This document shows, piece after piece, positions 1-9,318 of a stretch of 64,000 nucleotides of DNA. The position numbers and the translations under genes are program-made. The stretch's first letter is position 1. Each line of letters opens with the position of its first letter. Location of the stretch: positions 39,160-103,159 of the forward strand of contig NZ_JACJKA010000010.1 of assembly GCF_016900355.1 (NCBI RefSeq). Reading direction: 5' to 3'. Below the pieces are notes generated by a model that did not search any database, had not been told where the DNA came from, and was given only the letters and a program-made list of their open reading frames with translations. This DNA comes from Bacteroides mediterraneensis. Its GTDB lineage: Bacteria; Bacteroidota; Bacteroidia; Bacteroidales; Bacteroidaceae.

Positions 1-1108
1 CAAGGAAATATTTCTCATGTTCATCTATAAGTTTCTCCCAAGAATATTCTTTCCGTATAATTTCAAGATTTTTCTCAATAAAAGACTTTTTATGTTTTAG
101 AGCTAATGATTCAATGTTATTCAGTAACTCTGTAACTGCATTATGATCAGGATAATATAATGCATTCTCACCTAAAACAGCTTTATTGAATATATTATCG
201 TTTGCCAGAATAAAGCAGTCTGAAGCCATAGCTTCTAGCAGGGAAGGATTGGTTCCTCCTACACTATGTCCATGGAAATAGGCATAAGAGAAATGACGAA
301 TAGAGTTTAATTTATCAAAATCATAGATACCTCCCACGAACCGTATCGATTTTTCATTCCCGTATTTTGCGACTAGTTCTTTACCATGTGGCGTATTGGT
401 CTTTCCTACAATCACCAGTGGTCGTTTCCCTTTCTCTTTTGAAGCGAGATATCCTTCTATTGCCATTATGATATTATTTTCCGGTTCCAGACGTGCTACG
501 AGCAAATAGTAGTTATCGATTTCCAGTTCAAATTCCTTTAGAAATTCTTCATTGTAGTTATCATGAATATCTGCCCCGTATGCTAAAAATTTGCTTTCTT
601 TTCCATACTTTTCTTGATAATAGTCATGAATACCCATATTGTCGGCAATCAAGTAATGGCTATGCTTTACAGTCATTTTTTCTTCCCAAAAAACGAATTT
701 CTGTACCCATTTATTGAATTTCGTTCTCTTGTATTCCAGTCCGTCCATGTTGGTAGTGAAGATGGGATACTTGATTTTTTTTACGTTAAACCATATGAAA
801 GCAGGAACAATACTGGTATACCCCGCTTCATAGATAATATCGAAGTGCTCGTTTTTTAGCGCATCTTTTAAAGATGCAAAATCATAAAAGAAACTGCCCA
901 CAGAACTTCCCATCCATGTCTCAGGGCTATAAATATGCTTGATACGCACCCCTTTATAGGTATCCTCTTTATATGGATGAAAGTGAGGGGAGTAGACTAC
1001 TACTTCATGACCACGTTTGGCTAAGCCTACTGATATATATTCTGCAAATTGTTCGAAGCCCCCATAATTATTAGGGATGCCTCGAGTGCTTATGAATGCT
1101 ATTTTCAT
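1..1108 (-). CDS. Glycosyltransferase, DUF1972/GT4-like (3' part outside window)
   Basis: Reverse-strand reading starts at an ATG at 1108 and stays open to base 1, so the C-terminus lies outside the window. The N-terminus MKIAFISTRGIPNNYGGFEQ is the hallmark of DUF1972-type glycosyltransferases, which usually add rhamnose or related sugars to a lipid-linked surface polysaccharide at the inner membrane. A later stretch with VGGTNPSLLEAM matches the donor-nucleotide site of GT4-type enzymes. Its start overlaps the stop of the upstream glycosyltransferase by 4 bp (ATGA), which implies translational coupling in one operon. The sugar specificity cannot be read from sequence. Confidence 0.85.
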   Translation of the reverse strand, partial: MKIAFISTRGIPNNYGGFEQFAEYISVGLAKRGHEVVVYSPHFHPYKEDTYKGVRIKHIYSPETWMGSSVGSFFYDFASLKDALKNEHFDIIYEAGYTSIVPAFIWFNVKKIKYPIFTTNMDGLEYKRTKFNKWVQKFVFWEEKMTVKHSHYLIADNMGIHDYYQEKYGKESKFLAYGADIHDNYNEEFLKEFELEIDNYYLLVARLEPENNIIMAIEGYLASKEKGKRPLVIVGKTNTPHGKELVAKYGNEKSIRFVGGIYDFDKLNSIRHFSYAYFHGHSVGGTNPSLLEAMASDCFILANDNIFNKAVLGENALYYPDHNAVTELLNNIESLALKHKKSFIEKNLEIIRKEYSWEKLIDEHEKYFL

Positions 1109-2013
1109 AGAGATGTTTTAATTTTTCTATAAAAAAGTTTGAATGGAACTGTTATAACTAAACACCATATTAGTGTATAGGCATAATGTGGAAAATATCT
1201 TTTTAGATTCTGTTTAAATCCAGTAGAATCAAAGGTTTCAATTTTAGCAATATATTTATTGAATAGTAATGAAGGTAGAAAAGTGTACATTATGTCTTTT
1301 AGGATATGCTGTTTGCATTTAAAAGAAATATGTTTTTGCTTATAGCAAGTTTCTATAAGTGATGGATATTCTATGGTGAATGCTTCAAATTTGTTATGTC
1401 CTCCACGTTTGGGTATTCGTTGTACGTCAAATAATATTTGGTCATTAATAATAAATGATTTAGAATTGTATTGAGTTAGAAAAATTGAAGTATGTGGAAA
1501 AAGTTTGTTTAATTCTATTGCTCCTATTTTCTCAAATTCTTCTTTCCATATACAAAAACCATTGCTCCAAGAAGACCAATATGATAAGGAGTACATAAAT
1601 GATTCAAATGAATCAAATGGAATTGATTTTAATTTTCCTAATAATCCATTTGTATAAAACATAAGTGGTTTCTTATCATGTACAGATTTAATTTCTTGTA
1701 TCATTTTTTGTAGGCTACCTTTCTTCAAAATTGTTTGACTATTATGAAGTTTTAAGAATTCCCCAGAAGCATAAGTCAGTACATGATAGGAGTTCATAAA
1801 CCCTTCACATCTTGTGTGAAAGTATTTGAGGTTTGGTTTTTGGAACTCTCGTATTAGTGGTTCGATAGCTTTTTGTGGATCATTGTCTGAAATGATAACT
1901 TCATATTCCTCAAGAGGAACATTATTATTGTCCTTGAATATGCTATTTAATGTCTTTCTTACATATTCTACTCTGCCGTAGCAGGGAATGCATATAGATA
2001 GGATAAGGGACAT
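1105..2013 (-). CDS. Family 2 glycosyltransferase
   Basis: A 302-residue protein with a GT-A fold N-terminus: LSICIPCYGRVEYVRKTLNS followed by YEVIISDND, the nucleotide-sugar binding region of GT2 enzymes. The C-terminal end is hydrophobic (ending near LIWCLVITVPFKLFYRK), which suggests membrane association. It would transfer one sugar during assembly of the repeat unit on undecaprenyl phosphate. It belongs to the minus-strand polysaccharide operon and overlaps the next gene by 4 bp. The gene is AT-rich, as is common for polysaccharide genes gained by transfer. Donor and acceptor are unknown. Confidence 0.85.
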   Translation of the reverse strand: MSLILSICIPCYGRVEYVRKTLNSIFKDNNNVPLEEYEVIISDNDPQKAIEPLIREFQKPNLKYFHTRCEGFMNSYHVLTYASGEFLKLHNSQTILKKGSLQKMIQEIKSVHDKKPLMFYTNGLLGKLKSIPFDSFESFMYSLSYWSSWSNGFCIWKEEFEKIGAIELNKLFPHTSIFLTQYNSKSFIINDQILFDVQRIPKRGGHNKFEAFTIEYPSLIETCYKQKHISFKCKQHILKDIMYTFLPSLLFNKYIAKIETFDSTGFKQNLKRYFPHYAYTLIWCLVITVPFKLFYRKIKTSL

Positions 2014-2355
2014 TTGAATTGTAATATGTGTTAATTATATTTTGTGAACTATTAAATTCTAATTATCTAGTAGTGCATTAAATGATTCTTCTAATAGGGT
2101 AGAACGATGTCTCAAATTGAATCTGTTTTTTACGTGTTGGGTTAATTGAGGTTATCTGTCGTTAATATTAAAACTTCAATAATATTTAGTCTTGAATTGT
2201 TGTGTATACCCAAAATACTTTGAAGATTGTTAATAGTATAAAATAAAATTCAATATGCTGATTTTGTCTGAGACACAAATGTAACCCCTGGACGTAATTC
2301 TTGTACTTTATAATTTACCATCAGATACGTAGATGTCTATTGGTTGCCATATCCA
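2014..2355. other. AT-rich intergenic stretch, no intact gene
   Basis: About 340 bp separates two glycosyltransferase genes of the same orientation, which is unusual in an otherwise tightly packed operon. All longer frames are broken. The minus strand holds only very short open stretches, for example a 22-codon one near 2240-2310. I see no clear TAnnTTTG box or strong hairpin. It is probably the remnant of a deleted gene, but the original function cannot be recognised. Confidence 0.4.
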
Positions 2356-3306
2356 TTACGTGTTTTTTGTTAGTAAATAGTATTTAATGTATTTCAGTTT
2401 ATTCTTTAGAGATAGGGAAGAATTAAAAAATACTTCAGTGAGTGAGTTACTTATAGGTATTTCTCTATTTATATATTTTATAATTTCTTTATTGTCATTA
2501 ATTTGATTGGCAAGATATAAAGCATATGTTTTATTACTGATCGCATAAGCTTGGATTAATGAATATAAGCAGGAGAGCTGTTTATTCTTTCGAACTATTT
2601 CCAGGCATTTTTTTGTGCTCATAATATAATCTCTTATTTTCTTTAGAGATGGAGTGGCAATAATGCTATCTGCTCTCATACGATATTTATATAGAGCTTG
2701 GTTGATAAATACGGCTTGCCCACACACTTCGATAACTTTAAATGTGAAAATTTGATCTTCGTAATATATGCCAGGGTCAAATAAACATTGATTTATATAT
2801 TCTTTTGAATAAAGTTTGTTCACTACATGGCAACCTAATTTATAAGATAATATTAGTTCATATATCTCTTCTTTATTATAAATTCGGCTTTCATCTGTTT
2901 TTAAATTGTTGAATGAGGCTGATTTCCCATTTCCCCAAAATTGTAGCATATCACAAATAACCAATGGCACATTGAACCTTTTTGCTTTGTTATATAGCTT
3001 TTCACACATATCTGAATCAATCCAATCATCGCTGTCTAGAAACATAATGTATTCTCCAACTGCGTGTCTTATTCCTGTATTTCTTGCAGAACTTAAGCCT
3101 TGATTCGGCTGATTAATGATAGTAATAGATGGATATTTTTTATATTTATTCAGTATTCGTGGACTGTCATCTGTTGAGCCATCATTGATTATGATGATTT
3201 CAATATTTTTTAGTGTCTGATTTAAAACACTGTTTAGACATTCTTCTAGATAATCAGCTACATTATATACTGGAACTATTATACTAATTTTTATGTTTGA
3301 TTCCAT
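2356..3306 (-). CDS. Family 2 glycosyltransferase
   Basis: A 316-residue GT2 enzyme. The N-terminus carries ISIIVPVYNVADYLEECLNS and IIIINDGSTDDS, and the DXD-type metal/nucleotide motif appears as FLDSDDWID near residue 92. This is the classical SpsA-like GT-A arrangement found in capsule and O-antigen loci. The gene starts 12 bp downstream of the polymerase gene stop, so the two are probably co-transcribed. Linkage and sugar are not predictable. Confidence 0.9.
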   Translation of the reverse strand: MESNIKISIIVPVYNVADYLEECLNSVLNQTLKNIEIIIINDGSTDDSPRILNKYKKYPSITIINQPNQGLSSARNTGIRHAVGEYIMFLDSDDWIDSDMCEKLYNKAKRFNVPLVICDMLQFWGNGKSASFNNLKTDESRIYNKEEIYELILSYKLGCHVVNKLYSKEYINQCLFDPGIYYEDQIFTFKVIEVCGQAVFINQALYKYRMRADSIIATPSLKKIRDYIMSTKKCLEIVRKNKQLSCLYSLIQAYAISNKTYALYLANQINDNKEIIKYINREIPISNSLTEVFFNSSLSLKNKLKYIKYYLLTKNT

Positions 3307-3318
3307 TTTTATTTGGTG

Positions 3319-4470
3319 TTATATAAATTGGTATGGTAGGTTTTTTGTCCCATGAAGAATGGCATTAAAAAACCATGCTAGTGATATTGCAATTAAAAAA
3401 GTAATGATCAATATATTCCTTGTACGTTTATTTTTAGGGGAGCACTGGGTTAGCATATAGACTAAAAATCCCAACATGATGAAACGAAAGTTGGCGAAAT
3501 AGTAATTGATTCTGGATAGAGTTATTGAAGCTGTTGAAAAGTAATAAAGAAATGAACCAAATAAAAACAGATTGAAGAATATATTAATATTTATTTTATT
3601 GCTATAGAATGTCCGTAGTTCCTTTAGATGATAAACTATAATTAAGTCTATAGATAGATAAATGAGAGATGCCATTCCTAAGCTGGTGTTTCTTGCCGTT
3701 AATTGTAAATTATCCGAATTTTCTGCATATGATGATACCCTATCGAAAGCTGTTAATACTGTTCCTATGCTGGGAAATAGCACATTTAGGATGAAATAGC
3801 TTAATATCCCCCCACCTACAAATGAAGATAGAACAATGATAGCAGGCCATTTCCTTGTGCTGAATATTTCACGATGTACAATAAAATAAGCAGGCAGCAT
3901 CAAAAAGATACTTTTATGGAAAAGGCTAATGGCAGTAATAGATAGGAAATAAGGGAGAAATTTCCTTTTCTGTATAAATGGTATCGTGCAGAGGTACATA
4001 TAGAAAGCCGTCATCTGTCTCATCCCATTTAAGGAATCAAAAAAGGTGGATGATGTAATGTAAAAGAACAAGACCCAACCGGCCATAGAACGGTAAATTT
4101 TACAGAATTTGAAAAGAAAAGAAGATTGCAGGAAGGCTATGGATAAAAACAGAAAACAAGGATGCATTCTATGTTTGGCAAAAAAGTTTACGATAGCAGA
4201 AAAACCGGGTTCAAAGGAAACGTAGTTTCCGATATGAGCAATAAAATCGGCTCTTGGTGATGATTGTCCCAAGTATACTTCTCTATATAAAAGATAATCT
4301 ACACCCACGTCATATCGTAATCCAATAATCAGAGTGAAATAGATAATTCCGACCCAGTAAAAGGGGTGTATTGATATATTCCTTCCGATTGTTGTATGGT
4401 ATTTTAGCCCATATCCGGATAAAGGGAGTATGAGGAGTAAGCTTAAATATACGAATAAGCCAAGTAGCAT
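3319..4470 (-). CDS. EpsG-family polysaccharide polymerase (Wzy-like)
   Basis: A 383-residue polytopic membrane protein with roughly ten hydrophobic segments. The N-terminal part with FTLIIGLRYDVGVDYLLYRE matches the EpsG family, where the GxRxxxGxDY-type motif follows the second helix. EpsG proteins are the usual candidates for the Wzy polymerase that joins repeat units in the periplasm. No other polymerase candidate appears in the visible part of the locus. The nearby flippase, Wzz and Wza genes fit a Wzx/Wzy-dependent pathway. Assignment as the locus polymerase is inference from family and context. Confidence 0.8.
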   Translation of the reverse strand: MLLGLFVYLSLLLILPLSGYGLKYHTTIGRNISIHPFYWVGIIYFTLIIGLRYDVGVDYLLYREVYLGQSSPRADFIAHIGNYVSFEPGFSAIVNFFAKHRMHPCFLFLSIAFLQSSFLFKFCKIYRSMAGWVLFFYITSSTFFDSLNGMRQMTAFYMYLCTIPFIQKRKFLPYFLSITAISLFHKSIFLMLPAYFIVHREIFSTRKWPAIIVLSSFVGGGILSYFILNVLFPSIGTVLTAFDRVSSYAENSDNLQLTARNTSLGMASLIYLSIDLIIVYHLKELRTFYSNKININIFFNLFLFGSFLYYFSTASITLSRINYYFANFRFIMLGFLVYMLTQCSPKNKRTRNILIITFLIAISLAWFFNAILHGTKNLPYQFI

Positions 4471-4621
4471 AATATACGATTTAAATTAATAAGTTCTATT
4501 ATCCTATATATGTGAGAAATAATGGAATTTATTGTTGATGTTATTAAATTAAATGGCGTGATTAAGAAATAGTATTCTGTACATCTATATACTTGTAAAC
4601 TTCCAATTTTAGAGCACCCCC

Positions 4622-4655
4622 TTTTAGACGGGTGCCAGCAGGCACCCGTCTAAAA
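4622..4655. terminator. Hairpin at the IS66 end
   Basis: A near-perfect palindrome with arms TTTTAGACGGGTGCC and GGCACCCGTCTAAAA around a 4-base loop lies just beyond the transposase stop, inside the left IS end. The flanking T/A runs make it a plausible bidirectional terminator. The same structure with one arm mismatch (GGGCGCC) occurs at about 7614-7648 in the second IS66 fragment. It could limit read-through between the element and the polysaccharide operon. Confidence 0.6.
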
Positions 4656-4679
4656 AAGAGTTCACAAATTTAACGATTA

Positions 4680-5906
4680 TTATTTGCATATTGTCATGGG
4701 AAGCAGGTTTTCGTAATCCGTTCTTCCCTTTTTTAATTCTTTGAGCAGCCTGCAGAAGTAATCCCTGAAGGAGACTCCTGCCTGTTTGCAGGTTTCTATA
4801 AAGGTATTATAGATTGCGGAGTTCTGTATTCCCTTCACACTTCCGAAGAACAGGCTGTTCTTTCGTTGGACAGTGATTGGTCTTATCGCTCTTTCCACCG
4901 CCATATTGTCTATTGAGTATTCTCCATCGTTTCTGTAGGCGAAGATCTGATTCCAGAAGTTCTTCAGATACTTAAGGGCCTTGCCCATAAGTTCACTTCG
5001 GCTCTCATCCGGATTTGCAAGCAGATCATAAAGCTCTGTCCTTATCTTATCAATGATTTCCGTCGTTTCCTTACTGTTTCTTCTGTGGTAAATCTCGTCT
5101 GAAGTGAGTTTTTCCCGGCGGTAAGTCTCTTCCATGCCGTATAACTTTGCTATCAGCTCAAAGAAGATTCTTGCCTGCAGACTTCCTTGGTCGTAGGCAT
5201 ACTTGAACTTAGCTCTTGCATGAGCCAGACAACAGAGATGCTCTATATCCATAAGTTCGTTGTCAAGATACAGATAGAAGGGGAGAGGATTGGCACCGTC
5301 CTGAGGGCAATCTTCTTGAGGGCAGGTATCAGCTTATTGAGTTGCATTGCACCTTTGTCAGCCCAGTTCAGCAGGTTCTGTGGAGAAGTGTTCAAGTCCA
5401 TATCCGACAGACGGTTCTTAGCCTCCTTGTATGCAGGTGTTGACATCTTTCTAATCATCTTTTTCATCATGCTTTCCTTTTACAGTCTTTTTACGGTCAA
5501 TGCCTTTGAGGCTTTTAGATGAAGCGTAGGTCTGGGTGTTCATAAGTGAAAGACGCTCGACAAGGGCGTTATGCTTTTTCTCAAGCTTTTTGTATTCCTT
5601 GTCGCGGAGCTTGCATTCAATGGCAGCCTTCTCAGCCTTGCTGTTTGCCTTAAGCAGGGCATCTGTAAGGGAATCAATCTTACGGTTGGCGTCCTTCAGG
5701 TCTTTTCCTATTTCATCAAGTCGTGCTATCATTTCATCAAGCTGCTTGCTCTTGTTCTGATTCTCTTCAAACAGGAACAGGGCGAACCTCTTTATCTGCT
5801 CATTATCCATACCTTCAAGGGGTGTATGCTCCTTTTCAGGCCTGTTCATCATCTCTTCAAGATGCTTCTGTCTGAGTATGTGTTCTATAAGTTCCTCTGT
5901 TTCCAT
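4680..5906 (-). pseudogene. IS66 transposase TnpC, broken by deletion and frameshift
   Basis: The N-terminal 151 residues from METEELIEHILRQKH (5906) contain the leucine-zipper-like coiled coil of IS66 transposases. A second frame (5470-5243) carries a short DDE-domain start (SPQNLLNWADKGAMQLNKL). A third (5252-4680) carries the C-terminal part from DIEHLCCLAHARAKF to the DDE_Tnp_IS66_C region (NMAVERAIRPITVQRKN). The zinc finger and most of the catalytic DDE core are absent, and the reading frame changes twice. The joined length is about 416 residues against more than 500 for intact relatives. No active transposase is expected. Confidence 0.85.
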
Positions 5907-6031
5907 GTTCTCTGAATTTTTACCCCGTGGTATCGACCGCGGATTATCTCACATATACGCTGAGCCTTGCATCTCATATCATGAAGCTCAGGAAGGTAGT
6001 AGAAGTTGTGAAGACCGTTGATGCTCAGCAT
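5885..6031 (-). pseudogene. IS66 Orf2 (TnpB), truncated
   Basis: The start MLSINGLHNFYYLPELHDMR at 6031 matches the N-terminus of IS66 Orf2 proteins (PF05717), which are normally about 115 residues. After RGRYH the frame runs into unrelated codons and stops at 5885, so about 80 residues are missing, consistent with an internal deletion reaching tnpC. The first codon overlaps the end of tnpA, as in intact IS66 elements. Confidence 0.75.
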
Positions 6032-6390
6032 AAGCCCTCCAGTTTCTCTACCAGCGTTTTCAGCCCCTGATAGTCTAAGCCTTTCTTCTGAATGCACAAG
6101 CCTTCACGTGTTTTTATCGTCACCATGATGCTTCCTTTATGGGGAGTTGTACGTTTGGACTTGTCTTTAGCAACATCCTGCCGTTCTTCATTGCCTGTCC
6201 GAATCAACTCTTCCGGAATTCCTTCCACTTCTACAGGTACAACCTTCTTTTGTGTCTTCTTGAACCAGTCATAGAATGCCGTGTATGGAATATTGTTGCT
6301 AATGCAGAATGAGTTGATGGAAACCCCTTTGGGCTCACCCTCGGTTTTGTATAGGAACCACAGTCTTTCAAAGTCTTTTTCGCTAAACAT
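6025..6390 (-). CDS. IS66 TnpA accessory protein
   Basis: A 121-residue protein whose N-terminal half (VSINSFCISNNIPYTAFYDW) is a helix-turn-helix of the type in IS66 TnpA, and whose end (TREGLCIQKKGLDYQGL) resembles family members. It is the only reading frame of this IS that looks intact, and it overlaps tnpB by a few bases. In IS66 elements TnpA and TnpB are needed with TnpC for transposition. Here the partners are broken, so the protein is probably a relic. Confidence 0.7.
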   Translation of the reverse strand: MFSEKDFERLWFLYKTEGEPKGVSINSFCISNNIPYTAFYDWFKKTQKKVVPVEVEGIPEELIRTGNEERQDVAKDKSKRTTPHKGSIMVTIKTREGLCIQKKGLDYQGLKTLVEKLEGLC

Positions 6391-6483
6391 AATCTTTCAA
6401 GTTTTAAGTTTAGCACGAAGGTATGGGAAAGAGCCATGCTAGTCAATACGCCAATTTTGGAAGTTTACTGGAAAAAATAATAA

Positions 6484-7440
6484 TTAACGTTTCTCTGAAT
6501 TACAGTGAATCATTTTTTTTATTGTATAAACAATGATTCTTTTAATTGTATAAAAAGGCGTTTTTTTTAATGCTTTCCAGAGAATATCATATCTGGTTTT
6601 TATTCCTTTATGCGTCAAAGAATACATAAAGCATCTATCGACTGAAAAATATGCATAAGCATGTAATGCAGTAGCTTTATATTGTTTCCCAAATGTTTCG
6701 TAGATGGCCAAGTCATGAGTTAAACGTATTAAGTCTTGTTGGTAAGATCTGTTGAATATCATTCCGCCTTCATGCTTTCTATATACACTCATGCAGTCAC
6801 TCATACCTTTTACCTTACCTTGGTGTGCGCAACTGAGAAATAATACGATATCTCCATATATAAAATCTTTGTTATTCTTTGCATTTTGATAGAATTTACT
6901 GAAGAATATATCTTTTTTTAGCAATACAGAAGCAGTTGGAACAATCCATTTTTTATAGATTTCAATTCCTGTATAATCTTTATCTTTGATAGTTGAAAAA
7001 GGCCTATCTATTATCTTCCCCGATTCAAAGTGTTCTGTCGCATTATGAAAACACATAGTATATTCGGGATGTGATTCCATAAAATTCACTTGTTTTTGAA
7101 GTTTATAAGGATCAATCCAATAGTCGTCACCTTCACATAAGGCAATATATTTTCCTTTGCATGCTGCATTCACAATTCGTGCTAAAGAACCATCATGTTT
7201 TGAATATTGATTTTCTGTTTCAAAAATCGGTTTAATAATATCTGGATATTTTTCAGCATATTCCCTTATGATAGCAGCAGTATTATCTGTAGATGCATCA
7301 TCATGCACAATGGCTTCAAACTTAAAGTTTGTTTTTTGCATTATGAACCCTTCTAATGCATCACGAATATATTTTTCATGGTTGTATGCAAGGCATCGGA
7401 TACTTACTAAAGGTACTTCTATATTGTTAATATTAGTCAT
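6484..7440 (-). CDS. Family 2 glycosyltransferase (between two IS66 copies)
   Basis: A 318-residue GT2 protein with VPLVSIRCLAYNHEKYIRDA, IVHDDASTDNT and the metal-binding segment ALCEGDDYWID around residue 103. This subgroup (with YNHEKYI and EGDDYW) is common in Bacteroidales polysaccharide loci. The stop lies 16 bp from the right end of the IS66 element, and the upstream side is bounded by a second IS66 fragment beginning about 150 bp from the start codon. The gene therefore sits in an IS-bounded cassette and may have been separated from its original promoter. Confidence 0.88.
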   Translation of the reverse strand: MTNINNIEVPLVSIRCLAYNHEKYIRDALEGFIMQKTNFKFEAIVHDDASTDNTAAIIREYAEKYPDIIKPIFETENQYSKHDGSLARIVNAACKGKYIALCEGDDYWIDPYKLQKQVNFMESHPEYTMCFHNATEHFESGKIIDRPFSTIKDKDYTGIEIYKKWIVPTASVLLKKDIFFSKFYQNAKNNKDFIYGDIVLFLSCAHQGKVKGMSDCMSVYRKHEGGMIFNRSYQQDLIRLTHDLAIYETFGKQYKATALHAYAYFSVDRCFMYSLTHKGIKTRYDILWKALKKTPFYTIKRIIVYTIKKMIHCNSEKR

Positions 7441-7586
7441 ATTTTTAAAGATTGCTATTCAATGATGTCTTTAAGTATCATAATTGTTGAACCCTAAGAA
7501 GTTTATGTAGGATGTATAATAAAATCTTATCAAATGATTTTCAAGCTTCATGGTTCCCTCCTTAAAATATTATTATAGGCTTTCTG

Positions 7587-8008
7587 GTAAACTTCCAATT
7601 TTAGGGCACCCCTTTTTAGACGGGCGCCAGCAGGCACCCGTCTAAAAAAGAGTCCACAAATTTAACGATTATTATTTGCATATTGTCATGGGAAGAAGGT
7701 TTTCGTAATCCGTTCTTCCTTTTTTTAATTCTTTGAGCAGCCTGCAGAAGTAATCCCTGAAGGAGACTCCTGCCTGTTTGCAGGTTTCTATAAAGGTATT
7801 ATAGATTACGGAGTTCTGTATTCCCTTCACACTTCCGAAGAACGGGCTGTTCTTTCGTTGGACAGTGATTGGTCTTATCGCTCTTTCCGCCGCCATATTG
7901 TCTATTGAGTATTCTCCGTCATTTCTGTAGGCGAAGATCTGATTCCAGAAGTTCTTCAGATAGTTAAGGGCCTTGCTCATAAGTTCACTTCGGCTCTCAT
8001 CCGGATTT
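7587..8008 (-). mobile_element. IS66 end fragment (422 bp)
   Basis: This stretch matches 4595-5016 over an identical length of 422 bp with only scattered substitutions: same IR start, same hairpin, same C-terminal transposase codons. It then stops abruptly at the sequence ccggattt and is joined to unrelated DNA. It includes a transposase tail (7672-7980, NMAAERAIRPITVQRKN) with no start of its own. It is the left-end remnant of a second IS66 in the same orientation, left by an adjacent deletion or recombination. Confidence 0.88.
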
Positions 8009-8279
8009 CATATCTATGAAGACAATAAATCATATCCTTTATAAGTGAATTCCTACTGAATTTTCCTTCCCATTTTGATTCATATTTGTCTAACCATTCA
8101 TTGATGAATGGCATACCACCCTTGTAGTATTTATTGTCAAATATATAATAAAAGAAAACGTATATATTTTTCCAAAATTTAGAATTATCAGCCTTATAAC
8201 TTAACCAATTTTCAAACCAGTTGTCAATTTTCCAACGTGTAATACGTGGAGAAATACCAAAATATTTATCTTTTTTCAT
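7977..8279 (-). pseudogene. Unknown polysaccharide-locus gene, truncated by IS66
   Basis: A 100-codon frame starts MKKDKYFGISPRITRWKIDN. Its last residues (about MRAEVNL) are encoded by IS66 DNA, since the match to the element begins at 8008. The native C-terminus has therefore been replaced. The start overlaps the end of the epimerase gene by 14 bp, so it was part of the operon. The visible part is rich in aromatic and charged residues (WFENWLSYK, FFYYIFDNKYYKGG). I do not recognise the family. A truncated enzyme of the polysaccharide pathway is possible but unsupported. Confidence 0.6.
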
Positions 8280-9306
8280 CTTCTTCCTTATAATAATCAG
8301 ATTCTAGCCCCCAAATCTTACGAAATGGTTGTTCTTTCATATCTCGTTTAAAATCCTCAAGATAACTTTTGAAATTATATTGAGGGTGATAACCTAATTC
8401 ACGTTCTGTTTTAGAATAATCTAAAACAAACTGTGTAGAAGAAGGCTTATCAGGACAATATATAATCGGACACTTCTTTCCTTTTGGGGAGAAAATATCT
8501 GCTATTGCTTCTATACGTTCACGTAGTGTGCTACCACCGCTACCAACATTATAGAATCCCCCATCATGATTTGCTTCGGTTGCTTTCTCTATGATTTGTA
8601 GAAAATCTTTAATACAGATTGTTTCAAGAATGCGATCTGGATCCCCCCAAATTTCAAGAGTTTCACCTTTCATTGCTTTATAAATAAGGAACCTGTCAGA
8701 CACCATGACTTTTTCTCCATCTATATAAGTATAAGGATTTGGATGATAAAGATAAATTCGAGATAAACGGAATATAAATCTTTTCAAACCATATGTCTGA
8801 TAATAATGTTCTATTAAGTCACATGCTGCATTTTTACATATTACATAAACAGCATGATCTCCTTTATATGGTGTAAGGTGAGTTGGCTCTGCAGGTATTG
8901 GTTCTTTATGTCCAAATAAATGATATACATCAAAGAGTGATTGAGGGAATATAATTCTATCTACTTTAGCTTTTCGACAGTATTCTAATACATTCATAGT
9001 TCCTTGAATAATTGAAGAAATGTACAGATTTCCGTTAAAGCCTTTCATCGAAGCCGGTAATGCTCCTGCAAAGTTTAATACCGCCCAAATGTTATCTTGA
9101 GGAAGACGATTGAATGATGATTTATCTGCAATATCAAGAGTTAGATATTCGATATCCTGTTCGTTATAAAAGCCGTTATCAGAATGACTATGCCCTACAG
9201 CTATTACATCATATCCACATTTTTTCATGTGTACAGCAACATGAGCTCCAAGTGAACCAGTTGCACCTAAAACAATAACACGTTTACCGTTTTTTATAGT
9301 CGACAT
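8266..9306 (-). CDS. NAD-dependent epimerase/dehydratase (extended SDR)
   Basis: A 346-residue extended short-chain dehydrogenase. The Rossmann motif VLGATGSLGAH gives GxxGxxG at G14-G20, and the catalytic pair is YVICK (Y154, K158). Family members modify nucleotide-activated sugars by epimerisation, dehydration or reduction in the cytoplasm. The C-terminal half (FYNVGSGGSTLRERIEAIA) is typical of the sugar-nucleotide binding part. It lies 12 bp downstream of the ATP-grasp gene in the same operon. The actual sugar cannot be assigned. Confidence 0.88.
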   Translation of the reverse strand: MSTIKNGKRVIVLGATGSLGAHVAVHMKKCGYDVIAVGHSHSDNGFYNEQDIEYLTLDIADKSSFNRLPQDNIWAVLNFAGALPASMKGFNGNLYISSIIQGTMNVLEYCRKAKVDRIIFPQSLFDVYHLFGHKEPIPAEPTHLTPYKGDHAVYVICKNAACDLIEHYYQTYGLKRFIFRLSRIYLYHPNPYTYIDGEKVMVSDRFLIYKAMKGETLEIWGDPDRILETICIKDFLQIIEKATEANHDGGFYNVGSGGSTLRERIEAIADIFSPKGKKCPIIYCPDKPSSTQFVLDYSKTERELGYHPQYNFKSYLEDFKRDMKEQPFRKIWGLESDYYKEEDEKR

Positions 9307-9318
9307 ATATAATTAGAT

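Larger units (their letters stand above)
4595..6468 (-). mobile_element. IS66-family element, internally deleted
   Basis: Both ends carry inverted repeats that start GTAAACTTCCAA (left from 4595, right ending at 6468 on the opposite strand), matching the GTAA start typical of IS66. Inside, in minus orientation, are tnpA, a truncated tnpB and a broken tnpC. At about 1.87 kb it is shorter than the ~2.5 kb usual for the family, because parts of tnpB and the catalytic middle of tnpC are missing. The 8 bases flanking each end (atatactt and tggaaaaa) do not match, so no target duplication is visible. It should not move on its own, but could if an intact copy exists elsewhere. Confidence 0.85.

Noticed and set aside
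4595..6468. Target-site duplication around the IS66 element
   Set aside because: The 8 bases on each side differ, so no duplication can be claimed.
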